Shown piece after piece: positions 55,473 through 64,000 of a DNA stretch of 64,000 nt; within the stretch, counting starts at the first letter, position 1; every line of letters begins with the position of its first letter. Below the pieces are notes generated by a model that saw only the letters and a program-made list of their open reading frames with translations, did not search any database and was not told the origin of the DNA. Source of the DNA: Buxus sempervirens (taxonomy: Eukaryota; Streptophyta; Magnoliopsida; Buxales; Buxaceae); contig OX387183.1 of assembly GCA_947561395.2 (NCBI GenBank), positions 44,200,890 through 44,264,889 on the forward strand. Direction: 5' to 3'. A program made the position numbers and the translations under genes.

Positions 55473-57182
55473 TAGAGTTGTAAGTAGGGTGGGCTGGGCT
55501 GGGTTTCAATGAGTTCGGGCTCAACCCTAACTAAAATTGGTGAACCCAAACTCTCCTCGACCCGCCCTAACCCAAACTCTTTGAGCCCAAACCCAACCCT
55601 AAAATTATTTCTTGAAAACTTTTTTTTTCTACTTGATACAATGATACATTCACATATATAAGACTACAATATTTCGATATATATAATAAAGTTTATTGGC
55701 ATACATTGATTTGTTTGTGTATTAGGTTAAAAAATGATCTATAAGTCCACCAAACTTTTAATGTGTGTAAAAAGCCTTAGGACAAAATATTCACTAAGAT
55801 ATTTATGAGTTTCACATGTCTTTCAATCTGATGCAACCATCCATCATAACGCATGGAATTAACAGCAATGCAACAAATACAATAGCAAAATTAATCCTAA
55901 CAAGCCATCCTCTACTCTCAAAGAAACAATAGATAGAAAATGATTACTTGATTAGCAAGGCATCCCTACATTTCCCACTCAATCGCTGTTTCACAAAAAT
56001 TGCAATGTTGCATACAGGACCTACCCCATTTGAAATTCCAGAATTATTTTCATTGCATTTTAAAATTGTTTAAGTATTCAAACCTTAATCTAAAAATAAT
56101 ACATTTTACAAAATCAATAAACTTTGTATTTTTAAATAGACTTAATATTCATGTTTCCTATCTCTTCCAGTTACTTTAGAATCTATGTTTTTTTTTTTTT
56201 TTTTTTTGCTGAGTTAGAATCTACGTTTCAAATATTAGAACCACGAAATTATTTAAGAAACACATAACTCATTTTCATATGACCAAACAAGAACAATAAA
56301 TCAAGATTTTAGAGGATATATATTGATGTTAAAAATAACATAAAATAAAATACTACTAAAGTAACAAGATTTTCTGTTTTACTACCTTATCGGAAATCAA
56401 ATTTTAATGAAATTTTGCATCTAGCAGTAAAAGACTGGGGATTGAAATATCTGAACTTTGTAGTCAAAGAGGGGTAAATAGTTTTAGATTATATGGTGCA
56501 TAGCCGAGGAAGAGAAACAAACCCTCCCAAGCACACATTAATGGATCTCATCCAGATCGAGTACTAGAAAAGAGATGAATTAAACAGTACCTGAAAGCAG
56601 TGAACAAATGGGGAAAGATGAAATGCCTGTTTTAAAGAGAGATGCCCGATTTGACAAAAATAGCAATCGCAAATCCCTTGTGACTTGTGAGCGATGGAAC
56701 TATATCACAAATCCCTTGTGAGCAATCACAAATCCCTTGCTACTGAAACTGTATCCCACTGTATTGACGGCAACTGTATTGCTAGCTCCTGCCGATTAAG
56801 CTCCTTTGTTGGGGGTTTCTCTAGTTAGGTTGTCTTTGAGATGTGAGGTAGTGATAATAGAAGAGAGGGACAGTGAGTCAGTGAGAGGGACGAGCAATTC
56901 CAACTTCCATGGTAGAGATATGGGAGAAGACAAGAAACTTTTAGGTTTGCAAGAGACAATCGTATGGAGGTTTGCAGGAGGGGGTTTTAGTAGTATATAT
57001 ATTTCGGGTTATTCGGGTTTTTTAGGGTTGTACCTTGTGAGCCCGAGCCCAGCCCGAACTCAACTTCGGGCTCAAGATTGAGCTCAGCCCAAACCCAAAC
57101 CCAAACTTAATTCTTAAATCGGGTTGTTATTCGGGCTGGGTTGGGCGGGCTTCGGGTGGTCCGGGCCAAACTTACAGCTCTA
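55473..57182. mobile_element. Non-autonomous hAT transposon with exact 8-bp target duplication
   Basis: The ends TAGAGTTGTAAGT (55473) and ACTTACAGCTCTA (57182) are imperfect inverted repeats. ACCACAAA flanks both sides (55465-55472, 57183-57190). Subterminal regions are dense in GGGCTGGG / CCCAACCC and GGGCTCAACCC strings in both orientations. The 1.7-kb body has no transposase; a 91-codon frame at 56806 has no domain. Confidence 0.9.
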
Positions 57183-57190
57183 ACCACAAA

Positions 57191-57560
57191 GCCTTGAGCT
57201 AACTCTGCACTGTCTTGGTTGGAGGAATTGGACCATTACCCCATAACACCAACAAATTGCATTGTTCTTGTAAGTGGAGATAATTATCTCACTCCTTGGA
57301 CTAACCCTGCATTTAGGGGATTTGATCCTTAGGCTGTGTTTGGGGTTGCTTAATTAAGTGCTTAATTCAACTTATAATTTATTAAAGCACTTAAATAAGC
57401 TAAAAACATGTTTGGTTATATTAAATGGGTAAGTAATTATCCGTAAGCTGTAGAGGAAGACAACCCGTAAGGAGAAGCCCCTGTTAGCCGCTTCTCCTCC
57501 CACTTGTGCAAAAGCTGTCCTCTTCCGATTGAGAGATTCGATGGAAAAGGTGGAGATAGG
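57191..57560. other. Left flank of element 3, possible truncated MITE end
   Basis: GGCTGTGTTTGGGGTTGC at 57332 resembles the ends of hAT-type MITEs, followed by AT-rich dyads (TTAATTAAGTGCTTAATT). No second end is visible; element 3 may have cut it. Confidence 0.35.
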
Positions 57561-59329
57561 TGTAGACACCCCAAATTGCACTGCCAAATGAGAAAATAAT
57601 AAAAACATGTAATTAGAGCTTAAAACAGGCTTTGCCCGTATTTCCTTCACGGGCTCATCGCGCCCGCAAATTATCTACGGACAGGCGCGTCCGTAGTATT
57701 TATACGGTCCCCGTTGGACCGTAGTGTATTTACGGGCATTAAAGACACGTGCAAGTTTAGTCCTTCTCTCGATTTCCGAGCTTTATTTGAAGTCCAATAT
57801 ATCTTTAAACGAGCGGATTATGTCTTTTATTCGCTGAGGCCACCTTGGTTGGCTATGGATGGGCATTATCTCCAACTTTCTCTCTATCCTGAGGATCAGG
57901 CTATATCCTTCTGGACCAGCCTTGCCCCTGGGTGTGTCTATAAATAGAGGCTCATTCCTCTAGCTTAAGGCCACGAAATTTTGAAGAATCAAAAGCTCCA
58001 AGAGAAGGAAAGGAATCCCTGCTGCTCTGCCTGCTCAATCCAGGTAAGTCCCCTATCCCTTTTTATTTTCTGTCTTCAATTCTAGAAGTAATAGGATCAT
58101 CTCTATTGCTGTAGAATAAGGCCATATCTGTTTTTGTCTTACTAAACCTAAGTACCACAAGGGTCTCTCTAGCCGTAAAACGTGAAGAGAGAACTAGGGG
58201 AAAAGGGGAATAGGTGGATCCCTAGAATAGAACCGCATATCTGTTTTTTTCTTTTTTTCATAGAATAAGGCCTGTGATTGTGTTTGTATAACCAAACCTA
58301 TCTCTAAGTACCTCAAGAGTCTCTCTAGCCGTAAAACGTGAAGAGAGAACTAGGGGAAAAGAGAACAGGTGGATCCGTAGGGTAGACCCCCATGTGCTCT
58401 AATTTGTGAGATGTGGCTATATTAAATATCCTGATCATGTTTTAATGCTTTTTATGATATATGTGAATGAATAACATGAATCTATGATGTTTATAGCATG
58501 AGATCCCCTCTTTTTGATAAAATTTGGATTTTTGCCACTTTTGCACCTACAGCACTGTTTTCGTGATTTTTGTGATTTTAGGCTAAGATCTTGGATTTAT
58601 CATGATCAATATGGTAGATCTGAATCTAGAAGCCTGAAAATAACCTCTAGGGTTTCATGAGATGTTTTTAAAATTGTTTTTCATTATTGAGAGAAGACCC
58701 TACGATCTAAATTCTCCCCTTTTGGTGTTTTTCATCAATGTGGGTATTTTTGGTTTTGATTTTTCAGATTTAATGTGAAATTTGGGCTTTATCTATGTCC
58801 TGGACTATTCAAGTTCAATTTTGAAATATTTTATAAAAATCATATTTTTCCAGATTTCTAGAATTTTGACTTGAAGCCAGATTTTTGGATTTTTCACTTT
58901 AAATTGATTTTATTTGATTTTATCTCAATTTTATTTTGATCATGAAACCCTAGGAATGGTATGATCATATTTGAAAGTTCTGGATCAATCAGACTATTCA
59001 TATGAAAAAACCATATATTTTTGCCTTTTTTGTGATTTTTATAGCAAGCTTTTTCCTTTATTTTAAACATGAACAATACCTGGCAACCACCTTGTGTGGA
59101 TGAATAGGGGTGCCTAACACCTTCCCCTGTTCATAACCTAATCCCCTTACCCATCTCTGGTTGGTTTTTTTTTTAGGAGGGTTATTTTTACCCTAAAATT
59201 GCCTTTTGTGCTTATTTAATATTTTGGTGTCCATTCACACTTAGATTGAATGGTGGCGACTCTTTGTTTATATAATCCCGTGTGATGATTGAGGAAATCA
59301 TGTAGATTGATTTTTTCCCATGTCTCACA
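57561..59329 (+). repeat. 5' LTR of element 3
   Basis: It is 1769 bp, TGTAGACACC...TGTCTCACA. It is clearly more diverged from the element 2 LTRs than those are from each other. Its U3 phrase array (57630-57740) has different stems: CTACGGAC (57675-57682)/GTCCGTAG (57689-57696) and ACGGTCC (57704-57710)/GGACCGT (57716-57722). The TATA box is 57939-57946. Confidence 0.93.
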
Positions 59330-59331
59330 AC

Positions 59332-59350
59332 TGGCGACTCTGCTGGGGAC
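59332..59350 (+). other. Primer binding site of element 3
   Basis: TGGCGACTCTGCTGGGGAC, identical to 7994-8012. Confidence 0.85.
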
Positions 59351-60849
59351 TTGTGGATTTGAGCCTTTTGGTGTTTTAGTTCATGTTTTTTATATTTTTC
59401 GATTTGCTTGCTATTTTGTGTTCTTAAGCATGTTGGGTATGTTTTAAATCTGAATTATTGCTTAAGAATTCATGGGGGTAGAAACATGCTTAATTGTGAT
59501 TTATAGGATTATTTCTACAAGCATGCGTAGGGGAGGTCCGTTTTGCTGAACTATGCTTATTTCTTGCTATATTTTTATGATAGCATGTTTTAATTTTCAG
59601 CATGATCTCCATGATGATTTTGGGTGTATAACATGATCATATGTTTGCATGATAGATGATTTTTTTTATGAGCATGTTTTGGGTGCTATAGGATTGCTTT
59701 ATTTACTTGTTTATTTTAAATATGCTTTCCTATTATGCCTTGGTTTGTTTATGCATGGCTGCGAAAAGAGTGGCAAGGGTTTGGGACGTTGTGAATGCAC
59801 CCTACTTTTACAATGCACTGTGCACCTTTTTATTTTTTACACGGCCTACCCTTAACCTATAGGAAGTTGAACCCGAATGTGTGTAGCTTGGCGCAACGAG
59901 GTCGATACTTCGGAAAGCGAAAGTGAAAACATTCACCTTAGAACTTTGAGCTAATGATGTGATGATAACGTGGATCTGGGATTCTGGTCATCACTAGGCT
60001 TGAGTGCTAAGTTGCCATTAAGCCAAAACCCAAAACCCCTACGCTTGAAGGTGGAGTTACACGTTTTTGGCTAAAGTACACAATCACGTGGGAATATGGG
60101 TTTGTATGATTGTGGGAAGTCCGTGTGCATGGCTTACAAACCAGGGCATAATTCGGACGCTATATTCAAGGTAAACAAGGTAACAAGGTAATCCTATTGT
60201 TTTGCATTATTTTCATGTCATAGGGGTGTCATGGTGCCCATTGGTTCGGGATAAAATTGGTCCCAAAATATGCATATTTTCTAAAATTGGTGCAGCCCAT
60301 AGGAAGAGTTTCTAACTCTGTTTAGAATCAATCCTACCCTATGTTCATACAAGAGTCAACAAAAGGGTACCAAATTCTTGAGTATGGTGTCAATTTGGAG
60401 GGTACATGTGCCCTCCCAAGCATGTGTTTTTACAAATAGGCCACGGTCCACTTTGGGACAGTTTAGAAGCTCTGTACTGGGTGAACCGTATGTTTGGATG
60501 AACAATGAAAGTGATCAGACCATGTAAAAACTGGAAAAACATAACAGGGTTCCGTAAAACCGCATTTGGTACACGGGCTGGGCTTGCCCGTATTGGTTAT
60601 ACGGGCTAGGCTCGCCCGTGGATTGCATACGGTCACAGCTTGCTCGTAATTTGAATACGAGCAGGGCTGGATCGTACTGTGTATACGGTTTTCTCGGAAT
60701 ATTCAACTTTAATCAATTTTTTTCCACTAAAATCTTCCTTTAACCCTTAAATAATGATAAAGGGAAACAAGTTTGAATAAAATGCTTCAAAGAAAACAAA
60801 CAAACAAACAAACAAAAAATAATTAAAAGAAAAAAATGTGAGAGAAAGG
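59351..60849 (+). other. Leader of element 3
   Basis: It is collinear with 8013-9489. It contains the roughly 70-codon leader frame (59649-59855) and a phrase array at 60560-60690 with clear dyads (ACGGGC..GCCCGT). Confidence 0.6.
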
Positions 60850-61595
60850 TTCCTTGGGCTTCTGAAAGCCTTTGAATTTCAGACTTTTTCAAAACTCTTG
60901 GGCTTCTGAAAGCCTTTGAATTTCAGATTTTTCAAAAAAATCCTGGGCCTCTGAAAGCCTTTGAATTTCAGATTTTTTAAAAAATCCTGGGCCTCTGAAA
61001 GCCTTTGAATTTCAGATTTTTCAAAAAATCCTGGGCCTCTGAAAGCCTTTGAATTTCAGACTTTTTCTCAAAAATCCCTGGGCCTCTGAAAGCCTTTGAA
61101 TTTCAGACTTTTTCTCAAAAAAAAAAAAAAACTCCGGGCCTCTGAAAGCCTTTGAATTTCAGACCTTTTTCTTTTGGGCCTCTGAAAGCCTTTGAATTTC
61201 AGAACTTTTGGGCCTCTGAAAGCCTTTGAATTTCAGACCTTTTTCTTTTGGGCCTCTGAAAGCCTTTGAATTTCAGAACTTTTGGGCCTCTGAAAGCCTT
61301 TGAATTTCAGACCTTTTTCTTTTGGGCCTCTGAAAGCCTTTGAATTTCAAAACTTTTGGGCCTCTGAAAGCCTTTGAATTTCAGACTTTTATCAAAAAAA
61401 AAAAAAACCCTGGGCCTCTGAAAGCCTTTGAATTTCAAAGTTTTATCAAAAATCCTTGGGCCTCTGAAAGCCTCTGAATTTCAGACCTTTTCCAAAAATA
61501 TCCCTAGGCTTCTGAAACCCTTTGAATTTCAGACCTTTTTTCAAAAACCCCCCGGGCCTCTGAAAGCCTTTGAATTTCAGATCTTTCTCTCTTTT
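60850..61595 (+). repeat. Leader tandem array of element 3 (hairpin units)
   Basis: About 18 units of GGGCCTCTGAAAGCCTTTGA plus ATTTCAGA with T/A-rich spacers. Three units around 61175-61350 alternate long and short spacers (ACCTTTTTCTTTT versus ACTTTT), a local higher-order duplication not present in element 2. Confidence 0.92.
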
Positions 61596-61885
61596 GTGGG
61601 ACCTGTTGGAAGCCCTAGAATATTCCAACAATTCAATTCAAAAAAAAAAAAAGTAAAAGAAAATAAAAAGAAATAAAAAAAAATAAAAAAAAAGAGAAAA
61701 AAAAGAAAATAAAAAAGGAAGCAAATAAAGAAAAATCCAAACTCGTGTTCACCCAGCTTGCACATAGGCATTCTTAGGCATGTGAATGGGATTAATTGAG
61801 CATTGATATCTTTTCCTTTATCTTGTAACCAGGTACTAATACACTCGCAATCATAGCTCCTGTAACCAGATAAAGAGCTCGAGCC

Positions 61886-64000
61886 ATGAATCCCATTGAA
61901 GATGAAGTTGATGCTCCTCATCCAGATGTTGTTCTACTCCAAGAACAAGTGGCAGGACTAGCCCGAATGCCAGAGAACATACTGTCAGTACAGGCCCAAC
62001 AAGTGCAGGCCCAACAAATGCAGGCCCAGAACCAGGCATCCACATCCAACCCTGCACCTCCACCCCAAGTCAACGTTCCACCTCCAGTGCAACCAACTCC
62101 TGAACCCGTCTATGAACCCACCCCTGAACCTATACTGACCAGGGATGAGACAGCTGAATCAAACAAGGCTAAGGAAAAGGAAAGGATAAGGGAAGAGGTT
62201 GAAAGAAAGTTCATGCATAAGCTAGAAATGATCCAAGATGAACTTAGGGAAGTCAAAGGGGTAAACAACTTTGTAGGCACCAATTTTGAAGACCTGTGCC
62301 TATACCCCAATGTTAACCTGCCGGCTAAGTTTAAGTGCCCAGACTTGGACAAGTATGATGGCACTGGTTGCCCCATGAGCCACCTAAAGTTGTATTGCGG
62401 TGCCCTATGCCAGTTCGGGCAGGATGAGGGTATCTTGATCCAACTTTTCCAAAGGAGCCTGACAGGAACCGCATTAAGATGGTTCGCCACTCTGGACCAT
62501 GGGAAGATCAAAATATGGAAGGACCTAGCCGATGCCTTCCTGGCTCAATACCGGTTCAATTCAGAGATCATGCCAGATAGGTACGACGTCATGAGAATGA
62601 GCAAAGGAAGGGAAGAGACTGTAAGGCAATATGCCAAGAGGTGGAGGGAGACGGCCTCCCAGGTCAGGCCACCCATGCTAGAACAGGAAATGATTTCTAC
62701 TTTCATAAGCACTTTGGGTCAACCATTCTACAGTCACTTGGTGGGTCAGACCACCACTAATTTTGCAGCTTTGGTTCAGGTGGCTGACCGAATTGAGGAT
62801 GGAATAAGGTCAGGAAAGATAATTGACCACTCTGCCATGGTTAGCCAGCAGGACCCCAACCTAAAGAAAGGAAGTGGGACAAAAAAGAATGGGAACAAGA
62901 AGGAGGGTGAGGTAAACATGGTACAGCCACCATCTGGCCCTAACAAGCGCATACAAATCAACGTACCCGCTCATTTTCCTACTCCATCTCCACCTACCCA
63001 GGCCCCTATGAGGGTTAATGTTCCAACAGCACCTTCAGACCAAAAAAGGGCTTTTACCAAAGAGGAAAAGGATGCCTATTTTGCAGCAAGGAGAAATAGG
63101 GTTTTCACCCCTATTCCAATGATTCCCTCTCAATTGCTGCCCACTTTATTGCAAGGAGGGTATATCACCTTAAGAGAACCTAATCCAAATGCATCTAAGG
63201 GGAGAAATTTTGACCCCTCCACCACTTGTGATTACCATATGGGTGCACCTGGGCACCCTACAGACAAGTGCTGGCCTTTGAAACATGCTATTCAGGACTT
63301 ATTGGACCAGAATACCCTGTCTTTTAATACAGGGGCTCCCAATCCTCCAAGAACCGATATTGGACAAAACCCACTGCCCCAGCATCACGGGGCAGGTCCA
63401 TCTAATGTCATAGGAGTCATCTCTTCTGACAAAATAACCTTTGACCCATCTCAATTAATTGCTCCCATAGGGACAACGGTCAAAGTATATTTTGACAGGA
63501 GAGGTGAAGGCAAAGAAATAAATATGATTTCAAAGGGGAATGATAGTGCTGCAAAGAACATTAGCTCATCTTTGGACCGGGTCTCATCCCTCATGGCCCA
63601 GATGAACATTGCCAAGCCACCTTTGGTCATTAATTACAATCCATCCACTTTTACTCCGTCCATTCAGTCTAAGCCACCATTGGTCATAAATTGTGACCCC
63701 CTTAGTGCATCAGTCACTTCTGCAAACCCCCAACCAAAACAACTTCCTCCATTGGTTGTTAATGTTCCTATTACTCAGACTTCCATCGCCAAGTCCAAAC
63801 TTCCCCCATTGGTGGTGAATGTCCCTAAGCCTTCCTATATTGAATCGGCTGTACCATGGAACTACAGTGAAGCATTTACCACTACATGCCCTGCAGTTGA
63901 AAGCAAGGAAGAAGTAAACCTTATGATGAGGTCAGGAAAGTGTGTAGGGGTGGAAGAAAAACAGAAAGAAACAGAGAAGGATAAAGAAGAAGAAAAAAAA
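61886..64000 (+). CDS. Gag-pol polyprotein of element 3, gag part, open to the window edge
   Basis: The start ATG at 61886 (MNPIEDEVDAP) follows an in-frame stop a few codons upstream, fixing the start. It reads about 705 codons without a stop. Order: Gln/Pro-rich N-terminus with CAACAAGTGCAGGCC-type short repeats (AQQVQAQQMQAQ), a charged stretch (about 85-130), a Retrotrans_gag capsid region (about 135-305; LTGTALRWFATLDHGKI), a basic linker, and YHMGAPGHPTDKCWPLKHA. A long Pro/Ser linker with repeated KPPLVIN or LPPLVVN motifs comes next, then a Lys/Glu-rich end. The first two gag stop positions of element 2 are sense codons here, so the frame has not decayed. Protease and beyond lie outside the window. 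Confidence 0.92.
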   Translation, partial: MNPIEDEVDAPHPDVVLLQEQVAGLARMPENILSVQAQQVQAQQMQAQNQASTSNPAPPPQVNVPPPVQPTPEPVYEPTPEPILTRDETAESNKAKEKERIREEVERKFMHKLEMIQDELREVKGVNNFVGTNFEDLCLYPNVNLPAKFKCPDLDKYDGTGCPMSHLKLYCGALCQFGQDEGILIQLFQRSLTGTALRWFATLDHGKIKIWKDLADAFLAQYRFNSEIMPDRYDVMRMSKGREETVRQYAKRWRETASQVRPPMLEQEMISTFISTLGQPFYSHLVGQTTTNFAALVQVADRIEDGIRSGKIIDHSAMVSQQDPNLKKGSGTKKNGNKKEGEVNMVQPPSGPNKRIQINVPAHFPTPSPPTQAPMRVNVPTAPSDQKRAFTKEEKDAYFAARRNRVFTPIPMIPSQLLPTLLQGGYITLREPNPNASKGRNFDPSTTCDYHMGAPGHPTDKCWPLKHAIQDLLDQNTLSFNTGAPNPPRTDIGQNPLPQHHGAGPSNVIGVISSDKITFDPSQLIAPIGTTVKVYFDRRGEGKEINMISKGNDSAAKNISSSLDRVSSLMAQMNIAKPPLVINYNPSTFTPSIQSKPPLVINCDPLSASVTSANPQPKQLPPLVVNVPITQTSIAKSKLPPLVVNVPKPSYIESAVPWNYSEAFTTTCPAVESKEEVNLMMRSGKCVGVEEKQKETEKDKEEEKK

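Larger units (their letters stand above)
57561..64000 (+). mobile_element. Element 3: second family B Tat/Ogre-type retrotransposon, left part
   Basis: The LTR starts TGTAGACACCCC and is followed by the same primer site, leader, tandem array and gag as element 2. The right end is outside the window, so completeness and target duplication cannot be tested. Gag is open to the edge, unlike element 2. Confidence 0.93.

Noticed and set aside
56806..57081. 91-codon frame in the hAT element as a transposase fragment
   Set aside because: No hAT dimerisation or zinc-finger motif is present.
55414..57260. A second element enclosing the hAT insertion, suggested by 'gggataacggatggg' and following text
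   Set aside because: I could not find matching ends or a target duplication.

Overview
This window is intergenic DNA from a large, repeat-rich flowering-plant genome. The evidence is the class of elements present: Tat/Ogre-type Ty3/gypsy retrotransposons with long LTRs, a Sirevirus-like Ty1/copia element with an env-like reading frame, and CACTA and hAT DNA transposons. I found no convincing host gene, tRNA, rRNA or CRISPR array. The species cannot be told from this.

Layout. Nearly everything from 1 to 52186 is one nest. Element 1 (family A, + strand) begins left of the window. It has a repeat-filled leader, a broken gag and no pol, then a 3' region and a 3' LTR starting at 5434. Element 2 (family B, + strand, 6180-46089, 5-bp target duplication GATAC) landed in that LTR. 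Element 2 then received two family A solo LTRs (14228-17574, duplication AGGTC; 21103-25250, duplication CTTGC), a third solo LTR (26101-28570, duplication ATCTA), and a copia element (35452-45836, duplication ACAAT) inside its own 3' LTR. A fourth solo LTR (46463-50189, duplication GGTAA) sits in the continuing LTR of element 1, which ends near 52186. Right of this lie CACTA-type termini (52187-53464), a small hAT-like MITE (53718-54274), a larger non-autonomous hAT (55473-57182, perfect 8-bp duplication), and element 3 (57561 to the right edge). Element 3 is a second family B copy with an undamaged gag frame.

How the parts work. Family B elements carry an LTR promoter, a primer binding site resembling tRNA-Arg, a long leader with a tandem array, then gag, protease, a G-patch-like segment, RT and RNase H. 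In element 2 the rest of pol is mostly deleted. Between pol and the 3' LTR, element 2 carries two separate antisense units on the - strand. Both look like plant mobile domain (PMD) proteins; the first has its own TATA box, the second has a six-exon structure. The copia element has a gag-pol frame broken by one frameshift, plus a complete env-like frame with its own TATA box.

Most striking observation. Each LTR family here carries its own short palindromic 'phrase', repeated in both orientations and often upstream of a TATA box. Examples are TACGGGC/GCCCGTA in family B, GTGTATCCGACC/GGTCGGATACAC in element 1, GCTACCA/TGGTAGC in copia, and GGTGAGCGCGAG-like strings in the solo LTRs. Several stems differ between copies by compensating changes on both arms. 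In family B the same phrase recurs at the LTR promoter and upstream of both antisense units. The copia LTR also contains a row of six hairpins with different stems but nearly the same loop (AATCCA or AGTCCA).
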